A DNA stretch of 64,000 nucleotides from Bacillota bacterium (GCA_023433505.1 JAEZCO010000007.1:62001-126000), one strand, 5' to 3'. Shown: positions 51,961 to 60,802, counted from the stretch's first letter. Made by a program: numbers and translations. The notes: a model not told the origin generated them from the letters alone.

Positions 51961-53509
51961 CGATGACCCCTTTATTCTCGACGGTCTGAAATATATCCTG
52001 GACTGGCAGCTCCTTGGACTTGAAATCGTGGGCACCGTCGGCAACGGAAAAGCCGCTGCCGAGTTCATTCAAAAGCACCTTGTGGATATACTGCTTGCAG
52101 ATATAAAAATGCCTGAGATGGATGGGATTGAACTGATCCGCTGGATCCGCCAAAACAAATACGATATTAAATGTGTGATCCTCAGCGGTTATGACGACTA
52201 TCCCTATATGAAACAGGCAATTACCCTGGATATTGAGAATTACCTGATCAAATCGGTGAATGAAAACGAATTGGAGGAAACGCTGAAAAATATTGTTGAA
52301 AAGCTGGAAAGCAGGTATGCCGCAGATAATTTTTCACTCAACTCCATTATAAAGGGCAACGTGCTGAACCGTTGGGTTACCGGGAAAATCAGCAACCGGG
52401 AATTTCAGGAACGCTCCGACCTGCTGAATATCGATATTAAGAAAAACACCTTCGTGGTATCGGTATTACGGGTCAACCTGGAGGGAAAATCGAACTCCGG
52501 ACTCTACAACATCCATGATGTGGACGCATTTCTGCAAAAAGGCATCCGTCTGCAGGGCACGGCTGTGACGCCGCTGTTTTTTCAAGATATGGATGGGGAT
52601 TTCGTATTCATTTTCTCAGACAGCCGGCAAGAAGCGGACCCTGTGAAGATCAGGGACTATATGCTGTCCGTAGCCTCGGTCATCTCCTCAAAAGACGGCT
52701 TAAGCCATTACATTGCAACCGGCAGCCCCTCCGACGGATATTCCGCAGTTTCAGTAAGCTACAAGCTGGCAAAAATGCTTTTGGATTACGGCATTATGCA
52801 TTCCGCCGGCTATTATCTGGACATGGAAAATGCTCCGGAGTACTTCGAATTTCTGAGTAAAGTCTCCGGAGCCGCAGATGTTGACAGGTTCAGGAATATT
52901 CTACTGGGCGGCAGCTATGAAACCTCGCTGGAATTCATCAGTGATACTTACCTGAAAGACAGCACTCCTCCTTTATCAAGGCAGGAGCATCTGATCAATG
53001 CAACTCTCCAACTGCTTTTTGCGCTTCTGGACACCGCTGCTTACCACAATCTGGACATTTCGCTCCTTGTACGTCCATCAGAAGCAATCTATGAGAAGAT
53101 ATCCTCATTCACGGATCACCGCGAGCTGTATTTATGGGTGAAAGCCCTGGTCACCAAATACTTTGGACTGCTGCAGGATAGGGAAGACAGCCAGAGTCCG
53201 CTGATTCACCGTGTGATCACTTATGTTGAAGCCAACTACTACAAGGACATTTCCCTGAAAGTGCTTTCCTTTGAATTTAATGTTAACACCGCATATCTGG
53301 GCCGGGTTTTCAAGACCGAAAAGGGCGAGGCCTTTTCAAACTACCTGAACCGGGTCCGGGTTGAAAAGGCTAAAGAACTGCTGCTTTGCAAGAATTACAC
53401 CATAAATGAAGTCGCCGGCAAGGTGGGGTACGCAAATCCCAATTATTTCATCAGTGTATTTAAAAAATATGCCGGAATTTATCCCAGTCAATACAGAAGC
53501 AGGAATTAG
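51938..53509 (+). CDS. Response regulator with AraC-type output, YesN type
   Basis: 523 aa. Receiver at 1-120 (VLIADDDPFILDG, DILLADIKMPEMDG with phospho-Asp, LSGYDDYPYMKQAI), a long middle domain and a C-terminal AraC helix-turn-helix (about 420-520, ISLKVLSFEFNVNTAYLGRVFK, TINEVAGKVGYANPNYFISVFK). Cognate of the overlapping YesM kinase; likely activator of the LplABC-type importer and the GH78 enzymes. Confidence 0.93.
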   Translation: MFNVLIADDDPFILDGLKYILDWQLLGLEIVGTVGNGKAAAEFIQKHLVDILLADIKMPEMDGIELIRWIRQNKYDIKCVILSGYDDYPYMKQAITLDIENYLIKSVNENELEETLKNIVEKLESRYAADNFSLNSIIKGNVLNRWVTGKISNREFQERSDLLNIDIKKNTFVVSVLRVNLEGKSNSGLYNIHDVDAFLQKGIRLQGTAVTPLFFQDMDGDFVFIFSDSRQEADPVKIRDYMLSVASVISSKDGLSHYIATGSPSDGYSAVSVSYKLAKMLLDYGIMHSAGYYLDMENAPEYFEFLSKVSGAADVDRFRNILLGGSYETSLEFISDTYLKDSTPPLSRQEHLINATLQLLFALLDTAAYHNLDISLLVRPSEAIYEKISSFTDHRELYLWVKALVTKYFGLLQDREDSQSPLIHRVITYVEANYYKDISLKVLSFEFNVNTAYLGRVFKTEKGEAFSNYLNRVRVEKAKELLLCKNYTINEVAGKVGYANPNYFISVFKKYAGIYPSQYRSRN

Positions 53510-53624
53510 TAGGACATGCCGACAAAAATTCTCAGGAAGGACAGGTCTTTTTTCCTATTGCGAAATTTGGAAAAAAATAATAAAATAGAGCTGAAAGTTA
53601 CAGAAGATAAAACGAGGTGTTGAT

Positions 53625-53786
53625 ATGCTTTCTGAATTAAGTGAGAAAATTGATTTATGCCGTGATAATTTACACCGGCTCATCTGTTCAGAAAATTTGG
53701 AATCGGAGCTGGTCCTGATATTTAGCCAGGAGCTTGATCAGTTGATTTTGGAATATACAAAAAAAAGGGGAAGGAGCAGGCTATAG
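53625..53786 (+). CDS. Spo0E-like aspartyl-phosphate phosphatase
   Basis: 53 aa, too short for many gene finders. It carries the family pattern: IDLCRDNLHRLI in helix 1 and the signature SQELDQLILEYTK in helix 2. Spo0E proteins dephosphorylate Spo0A~P and delay sporulation. GAGGTG lies about 7 bases before the ATG. It stands just before an SASP gene and sigK; its stop codon overlaps the terminator stem of the opposite-strand gene. Confidence 0.85.
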   Translation: MLSELSEKIDLCRDNLHRLICSENLESELVLIFSQELDQLILEYTKKRGRSRL

Positions 53787-53823
53787 CCTTAAAACCTGCC
53801 GCAGCCTTATCCCGCTTCCCCTT
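53758..53823 (-). terminator. Terminator with nested hairpin between convergent small genes
   Basis: On the minus strand AAGGGGAAG and CTTCCCCTT close a stem with an inner GCAGG/CCTGC hairpin, followed by a run of eight T. It terminates the 69-aa gene; the other arm overlaps the end of the Spo0E-like gene. Confidence 0.7.
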
Positions 53824-53851
53824 ATAGCTGCTCAAAACAGCACATTTTCAG

Positions 53852-54061
53852 TTATACGCAGTCAACCTTGATGATTTGTATGAGGCCTTGATTTACTTTA
53901 TAGATGTCCAGACTTTCGGTATATTTGCCCAGGTTTACAGTGATAAATCTGTCATTTACCGAAATCACCTTTCCATCCCGTTCTCTGCTCTTTTTCCTTT
54001 TGGTCTCCCTGCTGATCACTTTGATATCATCGTCGGGTTTAAATAATTCTGAGAATTTCAA
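53852..54061 (-). CDS. Hypothetical small basic protein
   Basis: 69 aa, not recognised: MKFSELFKPDDDIKVISRE, a basic RETKRKKSRERDGKV stretch, then a beta-rich part (VISVNDRFITVNLGKYTES, LIQIIKVDCV) that looks like a small OB- or SH3-like barrel. It has its own terminator. Position between Spo0E-like and SASP genes hints at a sporulation-linked role, which is inference. Confidence 0.6.
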   Translation of the reverse strand: MKFSELFKPDDDIKVISRETKRKKSRERDGKVISVNDRFITVNLGKYTESLDIYKVNQGLIQIIKVDCV

Positions 54062-54271
54062 TATAATGACAACACCTTTCTTTTATAGTTAAAATTGCAC
54101 CAGTACTTAGGATTAACCAAAAACAACATTTTTAATATATTTCCTGAGGACACATAAGCAGCCATATTTTCCCTGAAAACGCTTTTCCAATATATACAAA
54201 TGAAATGAATGCATAACTTGATAACTACGGACAAAAATAATGTCACGAATATAAATTGGAGGTATTGAAAA

Positions 54272-54439
54272 ATGGCAAGAAACAACACAGCTTTTAACAA
54301 CATGAAGTATGAAATCGCAAAGGAAGTCGGCGTAAATCTTGTACAGGGGTACAACGGCAATCTGGCATCCAGGGATACCGGCAAAATCGGCGGAAGAATT
54401 ACTCAAAAGGTATTTGAATCCTATACCGGCAAGAAATAA
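54272..54439 (+). CDS. Alpha/beta-type small acid-soluble spore protein
   Basis: 55 aa; it reads as an SASP: the GPR protease site region YEIAKEVGVNL, then GNLASRDTGKIGGRI and a C-terminal helix. These proteins coat DNA in the spore core and are degraded at germination. The start has GGAGG 9 bases upstream. Expression by sigma-G is expected; TGAATG at 54206 is a -35 candidate but I saw no good matching -10. Followed by a clear terminator. Confidence 0.93.
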   Translation: MARNNTAFNNMKYEIAKEVGVNLVQGYNGNLASRDTGKIGGRITQKVFESYTGKK

Positions 54440-54453
54440 TTCATATGCAAATG

Positions 54454-54482
54454 AAAAAGCCTTTGAAACAAAGGCTTTTTTC
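54454..54482 (+). terminator. Rho-independent terminator of the SASP gene
   Basis: AAAGCCTTTG with CAAAGGCTTT, a short AAA loop, then TTTTTT. It lies 15 bases after the SASP stop codon. Confidence 0.85.
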
Positions 54483-54566
54483 ATGAAATTTTTTAAATAA
54501 TACAGGCACATCTCCGTAAATTTATTCATAGATTAATCGGTATCTTATTTTTGGGAGGTCACTCTA

Positions 54567-55274
54567 ATGCTTCCGGTGTTATTTTCAATTTTCGGTGAAG
54601 TCCTGAACAGTGTATTTTTTATGTTTGGTTATGTTTCCGGGACCAATTCGTTTCAGCAGCCCTTATCCTTTGAAGAGGAATCCAGATTCATTGAAATGTA
54701 CAAAAATGGCAGCGAAGATGCAAGAAATATACTGATTGAAAGGAATCTGCGGCTCGTTGCCCACATTGCAAAAAAATACACCTCGTCGGGGAATGACTGT
54801 GACGATATAATTTCCATCGGCACTATCGGGCTGATTAAGGGAATATCGAGCTTCAATCCTGAAAAAGGCACCCGGCTTGCGACATATGCCGCAAGGTGCA
54901 TTGAAAATGAAATTCTAATGCATATAAGGTCCATGAAGAAAATGCAGAATGATGTGTCTCTCCAGGACACCATCGGCGTTGACAAGGAAGGCAATGAAAT
55001 AACCCTCATCGACATCATAGGAAGTACCGAATCCGTCGTTGAAGAGGTTGAGATGAGACTGCAGGTAAAGAGGCTGTACAGCATCATGAAAACTGCCTTG
55101 AAAAAACACGAAAAAGTTATTCTGGAATTGAGATACGGCTTGTTCAACGGTACCTACAAAACCCAGAGGGAGATCGCCAGTATGCTTGGAATATCCCGGT
55201 CCTATGTTTCGAGGATCGAAAGCAAAGCAATAAAAAAATTAAGCAAGGAGCTGAAACCGGATTGCAGCCTGTAA
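54567..55274 (+). CDS. sigK: RNA polymerase sigma-K factor
   Basis: 235 aa mother-cell sigma factor of late sporulation. A short pro-sequence (about 1-20, hydrophobic) precedes region 2 (LIERNLRLVAHIAKKYTSSGNDCDDIISIGTIGLIKGI) and region 4 (REIASMLGISRSYVSRIESKAIKKL). The gene is continuous; no skin-type element splits it. GGGAGGT lies 7 bases before ATG. A sigma-E-like -10 (CATAGATT, 54527-54534) precedes it but the -35 is unclear. Convergent with the PAS kinase gene. Confidence 0.95.
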   Translation: MLPVLFSIFGEVLNSVFFMFGYVSGTNSFQQPLSFEEESRFIEMYKNGSEDARNILIERNLRLVAHIAKKYTSSGNDCDDIISIGTIGLIKGISSFNPEKGTRLATYAARCIENEILMHIRSMKKMQNDVSLQDTIGVDKEGNEITLIDIIGSTESVVEEVEMRLQVKRLYSIMKTALKKHEKVILELRYGLFNGTYKTQREIASMLGISRSYVSRIESKAIKKLSKELKPDCSL

Positions 55275-55330
55275 TACCCGAAAGCTTTCCTGCAACCCAT
55301 CCATTTGTATTCGGTAGATATTTGCCGTAT

Positions 55331-57004
55331 TTATAGATAGACATCGGAGAACTCTATTGAGGTTGCCTGAATAAGACGATTGTCGGCAATTTCAATCAGA
55401 GTTTTTGCATTTTTATCCTCCGGCGCCTTTACCGCAGGCAGCAGAATGGTAAAGGTGCTTCCCTTGCCCACCTTGCTTTTGACTGAAATTGAGCCGTCCA
55501 GCGCCTCAACCAAAAGCTTCACCAGGGATAAACCGATCCCGGTGCCCTCCGCCTGCCGGGTCAGCGAATTGTCAACCTGGCCGAAGCGTTCGAAAATCAG
55601 GCCCAGCTTGTCCTGGGGAATACCGGGTCCCGTATCCTTGACCTCAATATTGATCTTTCCACCGGCGGAGCCCAGCTTCACAGTGATTAATTCTCCTTTA
55701 GGCGTAAACTTGATTGCATTTGAAAGGAGATTTAACAGAATTCTTTCGTACTTTTCATCGTCAATTCCAATCACCTTGCTGCCAATGGCCGAATGGAAGG
55801 TCAGCGTTATTTCCTTTTGCTGTGCATAGAGATGTACGGATTCGGTGATGGCCTTTGTCAGGAATACAATATCAATATTTTTTCTGTTGATTTTAACCCG
55901 GCCGGCGTTAATACGGGTGATATCCAGAAAATTATTGACAAGCCTTAACTGTCTTAAGGTGTTTTGCTTTATATTTCCGATATATTTTTTCAGTTTTTCA
56001 CTCATTTCATCCTTGCAGAGAAGTTCTATGGCCTGCAATGCTGAATTTACTACGGTAATCGGGGTCCTGAATTCGTGAGTGATGAAGGAAAGAAATTCAT
56101 CTTTCATTTCGATTGCTTTTTCAAGCGCTTCTTTTTCAGCCTTTAAAAGCGCGATCTGATTGGCGCTTGCCTCTTCCTGCTTTTTGGCGGACCCGGTGAT
56201 ATCCTTGAGAAGCGAGGCATCCGGTTGACCTTTCAACCGTGTTGCTAATTTTGCCTGTTCGTCATTTTTTTGTCTTAACACGATCCTCTCAGTTACATCC
56301 TCCACCATGGAAATGATGAATTTTACCTTTTCATCCTCCATCACTGGAATGATTGTCTCATCGAAAAATTTGGCCTTATTGGGGTCCGAGCCTTTTTTTA
56401 TTTCTTTTGCATATACCGTATTCCCCGTATTGATTACTTCTGCGAACCTTTCTTGCGCTTGCCGGATTCCCCACCAATTGATCAAATCGCGGATTTTTAA
56501 CCCGATGATATTTTCTTTTTTACATCCAGTATTGTTATAATTTATATAGTTTATATAAGCTTGATTGACCTTCAGCAAATCCAGCTCCGGCGAACTGTAA
56601 ATCGCTATTCCGAGCCGGTTGTCCGTCAGCAGCTTTTCGGCCATGGGCAATTTCTGCTCCAGTCTTGAATCGGCCTTTTCGAAAAACAAATAAATTTTTT
56701 CGAAGGGGAAAACCTTGGTAATTACTTGAACCGACACTTCCCTTACTTCATGCTGCATTGTAAACAGATAAACAGGTTTATCAAGAGGGCTGTTTTCCAG
56801 ATCAAATACCGTACTGTTGATTCTAAGTAAATCAACAATCACCTCGGTGATATTTTTCTGCAAAATCTCAGCACTTGAATAGCCGGTCATTTCTGAAAAT
56901 GTATTCCCCACATCTACCACAATGCAATCCCTTGCAATCAGATACGATATGTCGGATAAATCATTTATGTCTACGTCAAATGTCATAAGCCGCATAAACC
57001 TCAT
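55331..57004 (-). CDS. PAS-domain sensor histidine kinase, soluble
   Basis: 557 aa with no membrane segments. Two PAS-like domains (about 20-120 and 130-260, with a PAC-like PVMEDEKVKFIISMVEDVTE), a short coiled coil, HisKA (FLSFITHEFRTPITVVNSALQ, phospho-His about 309) and HATPase (LLNLLSNAIKFTPKGE, DTGPGI, GTGIGLSLVKLLVE). Such orphan cytosolic kinases often feed the Spo0A phosphorelay in Clostridia, consistent with the adjacent sigK and Spo0E-like genes, but no response regulator is next to it. The start is uncertain among three nearby ATG codons. Confidence 0.9.
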   Translation of the reverse strand: MRFMRLMTFDVDINDLSDISYLIARDCIVVDVGNTFSEMTGYSSAEILQKNITEVIVDLLRINSTVFDLENSPLDKPVYLFTMQHEVREVSVQVITKVFPFEKIYLFFEKADSRLEQKLPMAEKLLTDNRLGIAIYSSPELDLLKVNQAYINYINYNNTGCKKENIIGLKIRDLINWWGIRQAQERFAEVINTGNTVYAKEIKKGSDPNKAKFFDETIIPVMEDEKVKFIISMVEDVTERIVLRQKNDEQAKLATRLKGQPDASLLKDITGSAKKQEEASANQIALLKAEKEALEKAIEMKDEFLSFITHEFRTPITVVNSALQAIELLCKDEMSEKLKKYIGNIKQNTLRQLRLVNNFLDITRINAGRVKINRKNIDIVFLTKAITESVHLYAQQKEITLTFHSAIGSKVIGIDDEKYERILLNLLSNAIKFTPKGELITVKLGSAGGKINIEVKDTGPGIPQDKLGLIFERFGQVDNSLTRQAEGTGIGLSLVKLLVEALDGSISVKSKVGKGSTFTILLPAVKAPEDKNAKTLIEIADNRLIQATSIEFSDVYL

Positions 57005-57402
57005 CCTATTAAATTATCAAAGCTAAAATCAATATAACAATTTTATTTAAATTTCCAGTGGAGGCATGTCCCCACACCCCTCGCCCCCACCTACGAGGAG
57101 GGGACTATGACGTTGTTCATATGTATTCCAATAGACATTATAACATAATATTTACATAATGCACCGAAAATTTCAATTACATACTATATATGATTCTTAA
57201 CTGATACATTGTCAGCGCCTATATTTCCAGCGCTGGAACCGATGTGCGGTCCGGAAATTATCCCGCAAAAAAACGATTGCAAAGGCAATATTTCCTGGAA
57301 ACTGATCCGGACAATTGAACAGGGAAAGAAAAGCAGAAGCGACCTGAACCTTACGTCCAAGTCACTTTTCCGCTCATACCGGGTATATTTTTTAGGACTC
57401 TT
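57005..57402. other. Gene-free region with GC-palindrome repeat copy 2
   Basis: 398 bases between the PAS kinase start and the MFS gene end. It holds the repeat at 57050-57084 and a nearby CCCCTCG..CGAGGAGGGG hairpin. The open frame 57209-57529 on the plus strand has no ribosome site and overlaps the MFS gene end, so I do not call it. Confidence 0.5.
57050..57084. repeat. Dispersed GC-palindrome repeat, copy 2
   Basis: Reads AATTTCCAGTGGAGGCATG followed by TCCCCACACCCCTCGC, matching 19061-19096 at nearly every position with one base fewer in the final C-run. The palindrome is less perfect here than in copy 1. Confidence 0.6.
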
Positions 57403-58845
57403 TCATAGATGCAGCTCTTTTTTCGATTCCCAGCTGGGCTTCGGCCCTCGCAGAAAAGAGATGAAAGCCGCCAGCAAACTGATGCCGCAGGATAATGCGA
57501 ACACTGTCCTCAAGCCTGAAATGAAATGATCTACGGCAATACCTGCCGATCCTACCTGGGTCCCCGTAAACAACCCCTGCAAGGCCTTAGGGTCAATGCT
57601 CGATGAAATGATGGCCATGGCGAGGGCAATACTGACGACACTGCCGGCATTATTCATCATCGTCCGGACACCGGCCGCAATTCCCCGTCTTTCAACGGGG
57701 ACGGCTCCCATTATGGCGCTGGTATTGGGTGAAAAGAACATTCCAGACCCCATTCCCGTGATGAACATCCAGATGCATAAAACAAAAATGGAGGTATCGG
57801 CAGAGATGGTGACCATTCCAAGCAGGCCGACGGCAGAGATAAACAAGCCGATAGAGCTCAACTCTCTGGAACCCATACGGTCCGAAAGCCAGCCGCTGAT
57901 AGGGGCAACAATCATCATCGCCAGGGCGAAGGGGGCAAGCAGTATTCCGGCAACGACCGGGTCCATGGCTTTTATGCCTTGAAAGTAAAATACCAGCAGG
58001 AATGTCACCGCCCCGCGGGCAATTCCGTTGAGGAGGTTGCTGATGTAGGCAAATGCCAGCACCTTGGCCTTAAAAAGCTCCAGGTCCAGCATCGGCTGCT
58101 GGACGTGGTTTTCGATATACAGGAATAAACCAAGAAACACCACCGCGACGATGAACATGGTAAAAACCAGTGCATTCGTCCATCCGGCAAAGGAGCCGAA
58201 GGTAAGTGCCAGGAGCAGCGACGTCATGCCCAGGGTGAAGGTGACGGTTCCGCCCCAATCGAACTTCTGGTTTTCCGGCAGCACATCCAGTTCCTTGAGC
58301 TGGATCCCCGCCCATAGGGTCCCGACGATCCCGATGGGAATATTGATGTAAAAGATGTACCTCCAGCCGATGTTCATGAAAGCGCCGCCCAAAATAGGGC
58401 CAATGACGGAAGCAACGCTGATGACCATGCCATTGATGCCCATGGCTTTTCCAAGCTCTTTTTTGGGAAAAGCATCGGCAACGATGGGTGTGCTGTTGGC
58501 CACAAGCAGCGAACCTCCTATGGACTGAACAAATCTGAACAGCAGCAGCTGCAGTCCTGTTGCGGACAGTCCGCACAAAACCGAGCCTATGGTAAAAACG
58601 ACGAAGCCGCTGACATAAAGCTTCTTCCTGCCGATGATGTCCGCTATTCTGCCGATGGCCGGAACAAGGATGGTTAAAACAAGCATGTAGATCATCACCG
58701 TCCACATGATGACGTCCATCCCCGCATGCAGGTCCTTCATTATGACGGGCAGGGCTATAATCAAGGTACTTCCGCTCAGAACCGAGAAAACGGCTCCAAG
58801 GGTGGTACAGGAGAGTGCGATCCATTTGTAGTCGAGTTTTTTCAT
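57403..58845 (-). CDS. MFS multidrug efflux transporter, DHA2 (EmrB/QacA) type
   Basis: 480 aa with 14 predicted membrane helices. Motif A region GRIADIIGRKKLYVSGFVVF after helix 2 and motif C-like VIGPILGGAFMNIGWRYIFYINIPIG are diagnostic for proton-driven drug exporters. Its start overlaps the end of the MarR gene by four bases. Likely exports a toxic compound that is also the MarR ligand. Confidence 0.93.
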   Translation of the reverse strand: MKKLDYKWIALSCTTLGAVFSVLSGSTLIIALPVIMKDLHAGMDVIMWTVMIYMLVLTILVPAIGRIADIIGRKKLYVSGFVVFTIGSVLCGLSATGLQLLLFRFVQSIGGSLLVANSTPIVADAFPKKELGKAMGINGMVISVASVIGPILGGAFMNIGWRYIFYINIPIGIVGTLWAGIQLKELDVLPENQKFDWGGTVTFTLGMTSLLLALTFGSFAGWTNALVFTMFIVAVVFLGLFLYIENHVQQPMLDLELFKAKVLAFAYISNLLNGIARGAVTFLLVFYFQGIKAMDPVVAGILLAPFALAMMIVAPISGWLSDRMGSRELSSIGLFISAVGLLGMVTISADTSIFVLCIWMFITGMGSGMFFSPNTSAIMGAVPVERRGIAAGVRTMMNNAGSVVSIALAMAIISSSIDPKALQGLFTGTQVGSAGIAVDHFISGLRTVFALSCGISLLAAFISFLRGPKPSWESKKELHL

Positions 58846-59306
58846 TCGCTGTCCTTCTCCTTATCGGGTTCTTTGATGTTGTATGCTTTTGCCGCCATCT
58901 TGTGCAGCAGCCGTTCAATGACCTGCTTCTCCTCCTCCGAAAATTCGGATACGATCATGTCCTCCCAGGCCCTGGCGGCTTCCCGCACCTCCGGTATGGC
59001 GTCCAGCGCCTTCGGGGTGATAAAAACCTGGTTGGCACGTTTGTCTCCGGCATCGATTCTTCTTGTAACATATCCGGCAGCCTCAAGTTTTTTGATTGAT
59101 TTTGCGATACTGCCTTTGTCGATTTTCAGATAGTCGGACAATTTTTCCTGCCGGATCCCATTATTTCTAAACAGTGTCATGAGGACAACATATTGGCCGC
59201 TCCCGATATTGAGATGCTCTAATCTTTTGCCCAGATAGCTCTGACCAAACCTGTATAGAATGGAAATCCATCTTCCAATGGAATGCTCCGTATTATTCAA
59301 ATCCAA
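58842..59306 (-). CDS. MarR-family transcriptional regulator
   Basis: 154 aa winged helix-turn-helix repressor (LNIGSGQYVVLMTLFRNNGI, EKLSDYLKIDKGSIAKSIKKLEAAGYV, wing RRIDAGDKRANQVFITPKA). Ligand binding normally releases it from DNA. Sits between the cytidylate-kinase-like gene and the MFS gene in one operon; the two TAGTTG-N6-CAAC boxes over the promoter are its probable operator. Confidence 0.93.
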   Translation of the reverse strand: MDLNNTEHSIGRWISILYRFGQSYLGKRLEHLNIGSGQYVVLMTLFRNNGIRQEKLSDYLKIDKGSIAKSIKKLEAAGYVTRRIDAGDKRANQVFITPKALDAIPEVREAARAWEDMIVSEFSEEEKQVIERLLHKMAAKAYNIKEPDKEKDSE

Positions 59307-59315
59307 CGTCCTTTC

Positions 59316-59936
59316 TCATCTCAGCCGAAGATACTTTAGAATGAGCTCAACACTGGTATCCAGGCCTATCCTGCCAGTGTTGACGGACAGGTCAAACTGC
59401 CTTGCGTCCATCCACTCGCTCCCTGTAAACCTTTTATAGTATCGTGCCCTCTCCTTATCACTATGCATAATCATATTTTCAGCCTCTTCTTTTGACACAC
59501 CGTATATCCTCTGAACGCGTTCTTTTCGGAAAGCCATCTCCGCATGCAGCAATACGCTGACATGATTCGGACGGCTGCCGAGGATATAAGAGCCGCACCG
59601 TCCTACAACTACTGCAGAACAATCTTTTGTAATGCGTTCGATGACTTCTGTTTCCGTCCTGAATAATTCCTGGTCCGTAGGCAAATATACCGGCAGCGCA
59701 AGCTCCGGATTGCCTGCCGTACTTGCCTGGAAGAAGGATTGCCAGAAAGATGGCGACTTCTCCTCATAGGTTTCCAGATCCTCTTCCAGGACAGAAAGCT
59801 TTTTGGCGGCCTGGCTGAGGATCTCCCTGTCCAGATAAAGCAAATTCAGATTTTTCGCCAGATGCTGCCCCACGTAGCCTCCCCCGCTGCCCAACTGCCG
59901 GCTGACCGTAATTACAAGCGGAGATGTGTTTTCCAT
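59316..59936 (-). CDS. Cytidylate kinase-like family protein
   Basis: 206 aa P-loop protein: ITVSRQLGSGGGYVGQHLAKNL (P-loop-like GSGG about 17-20), YLDREILSQAAKKL, AVVVGRCGSYIL and the lid-region RVQRIYGVSKEEAENMI. This family is related to CMP kinase but its substrate is unknown. The ATG at 59936 is used, with GGAGG 8 bases before it; the longer frame would begin at a TTG inside that site. First gene of the MarR-MFS operon. Its presence in an efflux operon is unexplained. Confidence 0.88.
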   Translation of the reverse strand: MENTSPLVITVSRQLGSGGGYVGQHLAKNLNLLYLDREILSQAAKKLSVLEEDLETYEEKSPSFWQSFFQASTAGNPELALPVYLPTDQELFRTETEVIERITKDCSAVVVGRCGSYILGSRPNHVSVLLHAEMAFRKERVQRIYGVSKEEAENMIMHSDKERARYYKRFTGSEWMDARQFDLSVNTGRIGLDTSVELILKYLRLR

Positions 59937-59965
59937 TTTTTCTACCTCCAAACCATCCTAATAAT

Positions 59966-60016
59966 TAGTTGTCTATGCAACTATATTATAGAACAAAATA
60001 GTTGCACAGACAACCT
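59966..60016 (-). promoter_or_regulatory. MarR-type double operator over a sigma-A promoter
   Basis: Box 1 TAGTTG-TCTATG-CAACTA (59966-59983) is a perfect 6-bp inverted repeat; box 2 TAGTTG-CACAGA-CAACCT (59999-60016) matches it in both cores. Their centres are 33 bases apart. On the minus strand the promoter TTGTCT (complement of 60008-60013), 17 bases, TATAAT (complement of 59985-59990) is embedded in box 2 and lies just before box 1, so repressor binding would cover both promoter elements. Confidence 0.8.
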
Positions 60017-60124
60017 TTTTTTGTCCATTACACCGGATTTTATGCTATTTTTTACCTTAGCCAGGAATGAATATTAATACCCAGCCAGCAAACAATGTTT
60101 ATAGAATAAATTCCTGGAGGAGAT

Positions 60125-60208
60125 ATGGATGCCGCTAATTGCGGAACCTTTGCTATCATCTGCCGGATTGGGGGCATTGTAGAAAGGGATATATGCAGCT
60201 TTCATTAA
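60125..60208 (+). CDS. Possible leader peptide ahead of the CBO0543 gene
   Basis: The strong ribosome site GGAGGAGAT (60116-60124) has no annotated gene behind it. Two short frames start there: ATG 60125, 27 codons ending inside the next gene start; or ATG 60129, 17 codons (MPLIAEPLLSSAGLGAL). Either could couple translation to the membrane-protein gene. Weakly supported. Confidence 0.25.
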   Translation: MDAANCGTFAIICRIGGIVERDICSFH

Positions 60209-60729
60209 TTCCAATAATTACAGACTATCAGATAATAGTGACAATTGTTATGCTTCTGTTCGCTTGGAAGTGGGGAGATTGGAAAAACTGGAAATTGTAT
60301 TACCCGACCATGTTGTTTTTTGCTCTTGGTGATTTTACATACGGATTGCTTACATACAACTATCCGCTTTGGGAATTTGAATCTCCTTTATTAAAGACCA
60401 CCCTCAGCGATTTACTGATTTCCCTTGTTTTTTTTCCTGCTACCATTCTGATTTATTTGCCTCATTATCCAAAGACATTTATAAAACAGGCCTTATATAT
60501 ACTTATGTTCATTTCAGTTTATACAATCGTAGAAAAGGTATCTTATCTTTTGGGCTTTTTTTCATACCATAACGGGTGGTCGATCGGGTGGTCGATTTTA
60601 TTCAACTTTATGATGTTTCCGCTATTGTATTTGCATCATAAAAAGCCGCACTGGGCCATATTAGTGGCCGTCGCGGTTGCAATATCGATACTGGCTTATT
60701 TCAAAGTGCCTTACAACACTATGAAATAA
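60193..60729 (+). CDS. CBO0543-family membrane protein
   Basis: 178 aa with five or six hydrophobic segments and aromatic-rich loops (FAWKWGDWKNWKLYYPTMLF, LTYNYPLWEFESPLL, VYTIVEKVSYLLGFF). This fits the CBO0543 family of small membrane proteins found in spore formers; role unknown. The ATG at 60193 has AGGG 5 bases upstream; the longer open frame has no ribosome site at the right distance. Confidence 0.8.
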   Translation: MQLSLIPIITDYQIIVTIVMLLFAWKWGDWKNWKLYYPTMLFFALGDFTYGLLTYNYPLWEFESPLLKTTLSDLLISLVFFPATILIYLPHYPKTFIKQALYILMFISVYTIVEKVSYLLGFFSYHNGWSIGWSILFNFMMFPLLYLHHKKPHWAILVAVAVAISILAYFKVPYNTMK

Positions 60730-60802
60730 GTTTTTATTTCATAGTAATCCCATTTATGTGGTAAAATAAAGAAAATATAGATTATTTGAATGGAGTAAGA
60801 CA

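Noticed and set aside
54567..55274. Possible skin element inside sigK
   Set aside because: The reading frame is continuous through regions 2 to 4 with no insertion.
57209..57529. 106-codon plus-strand frame upstream of the MFS gene end
   Set aside because: No ribosome site, overlaps the MFS coding end and has no family resemblance.
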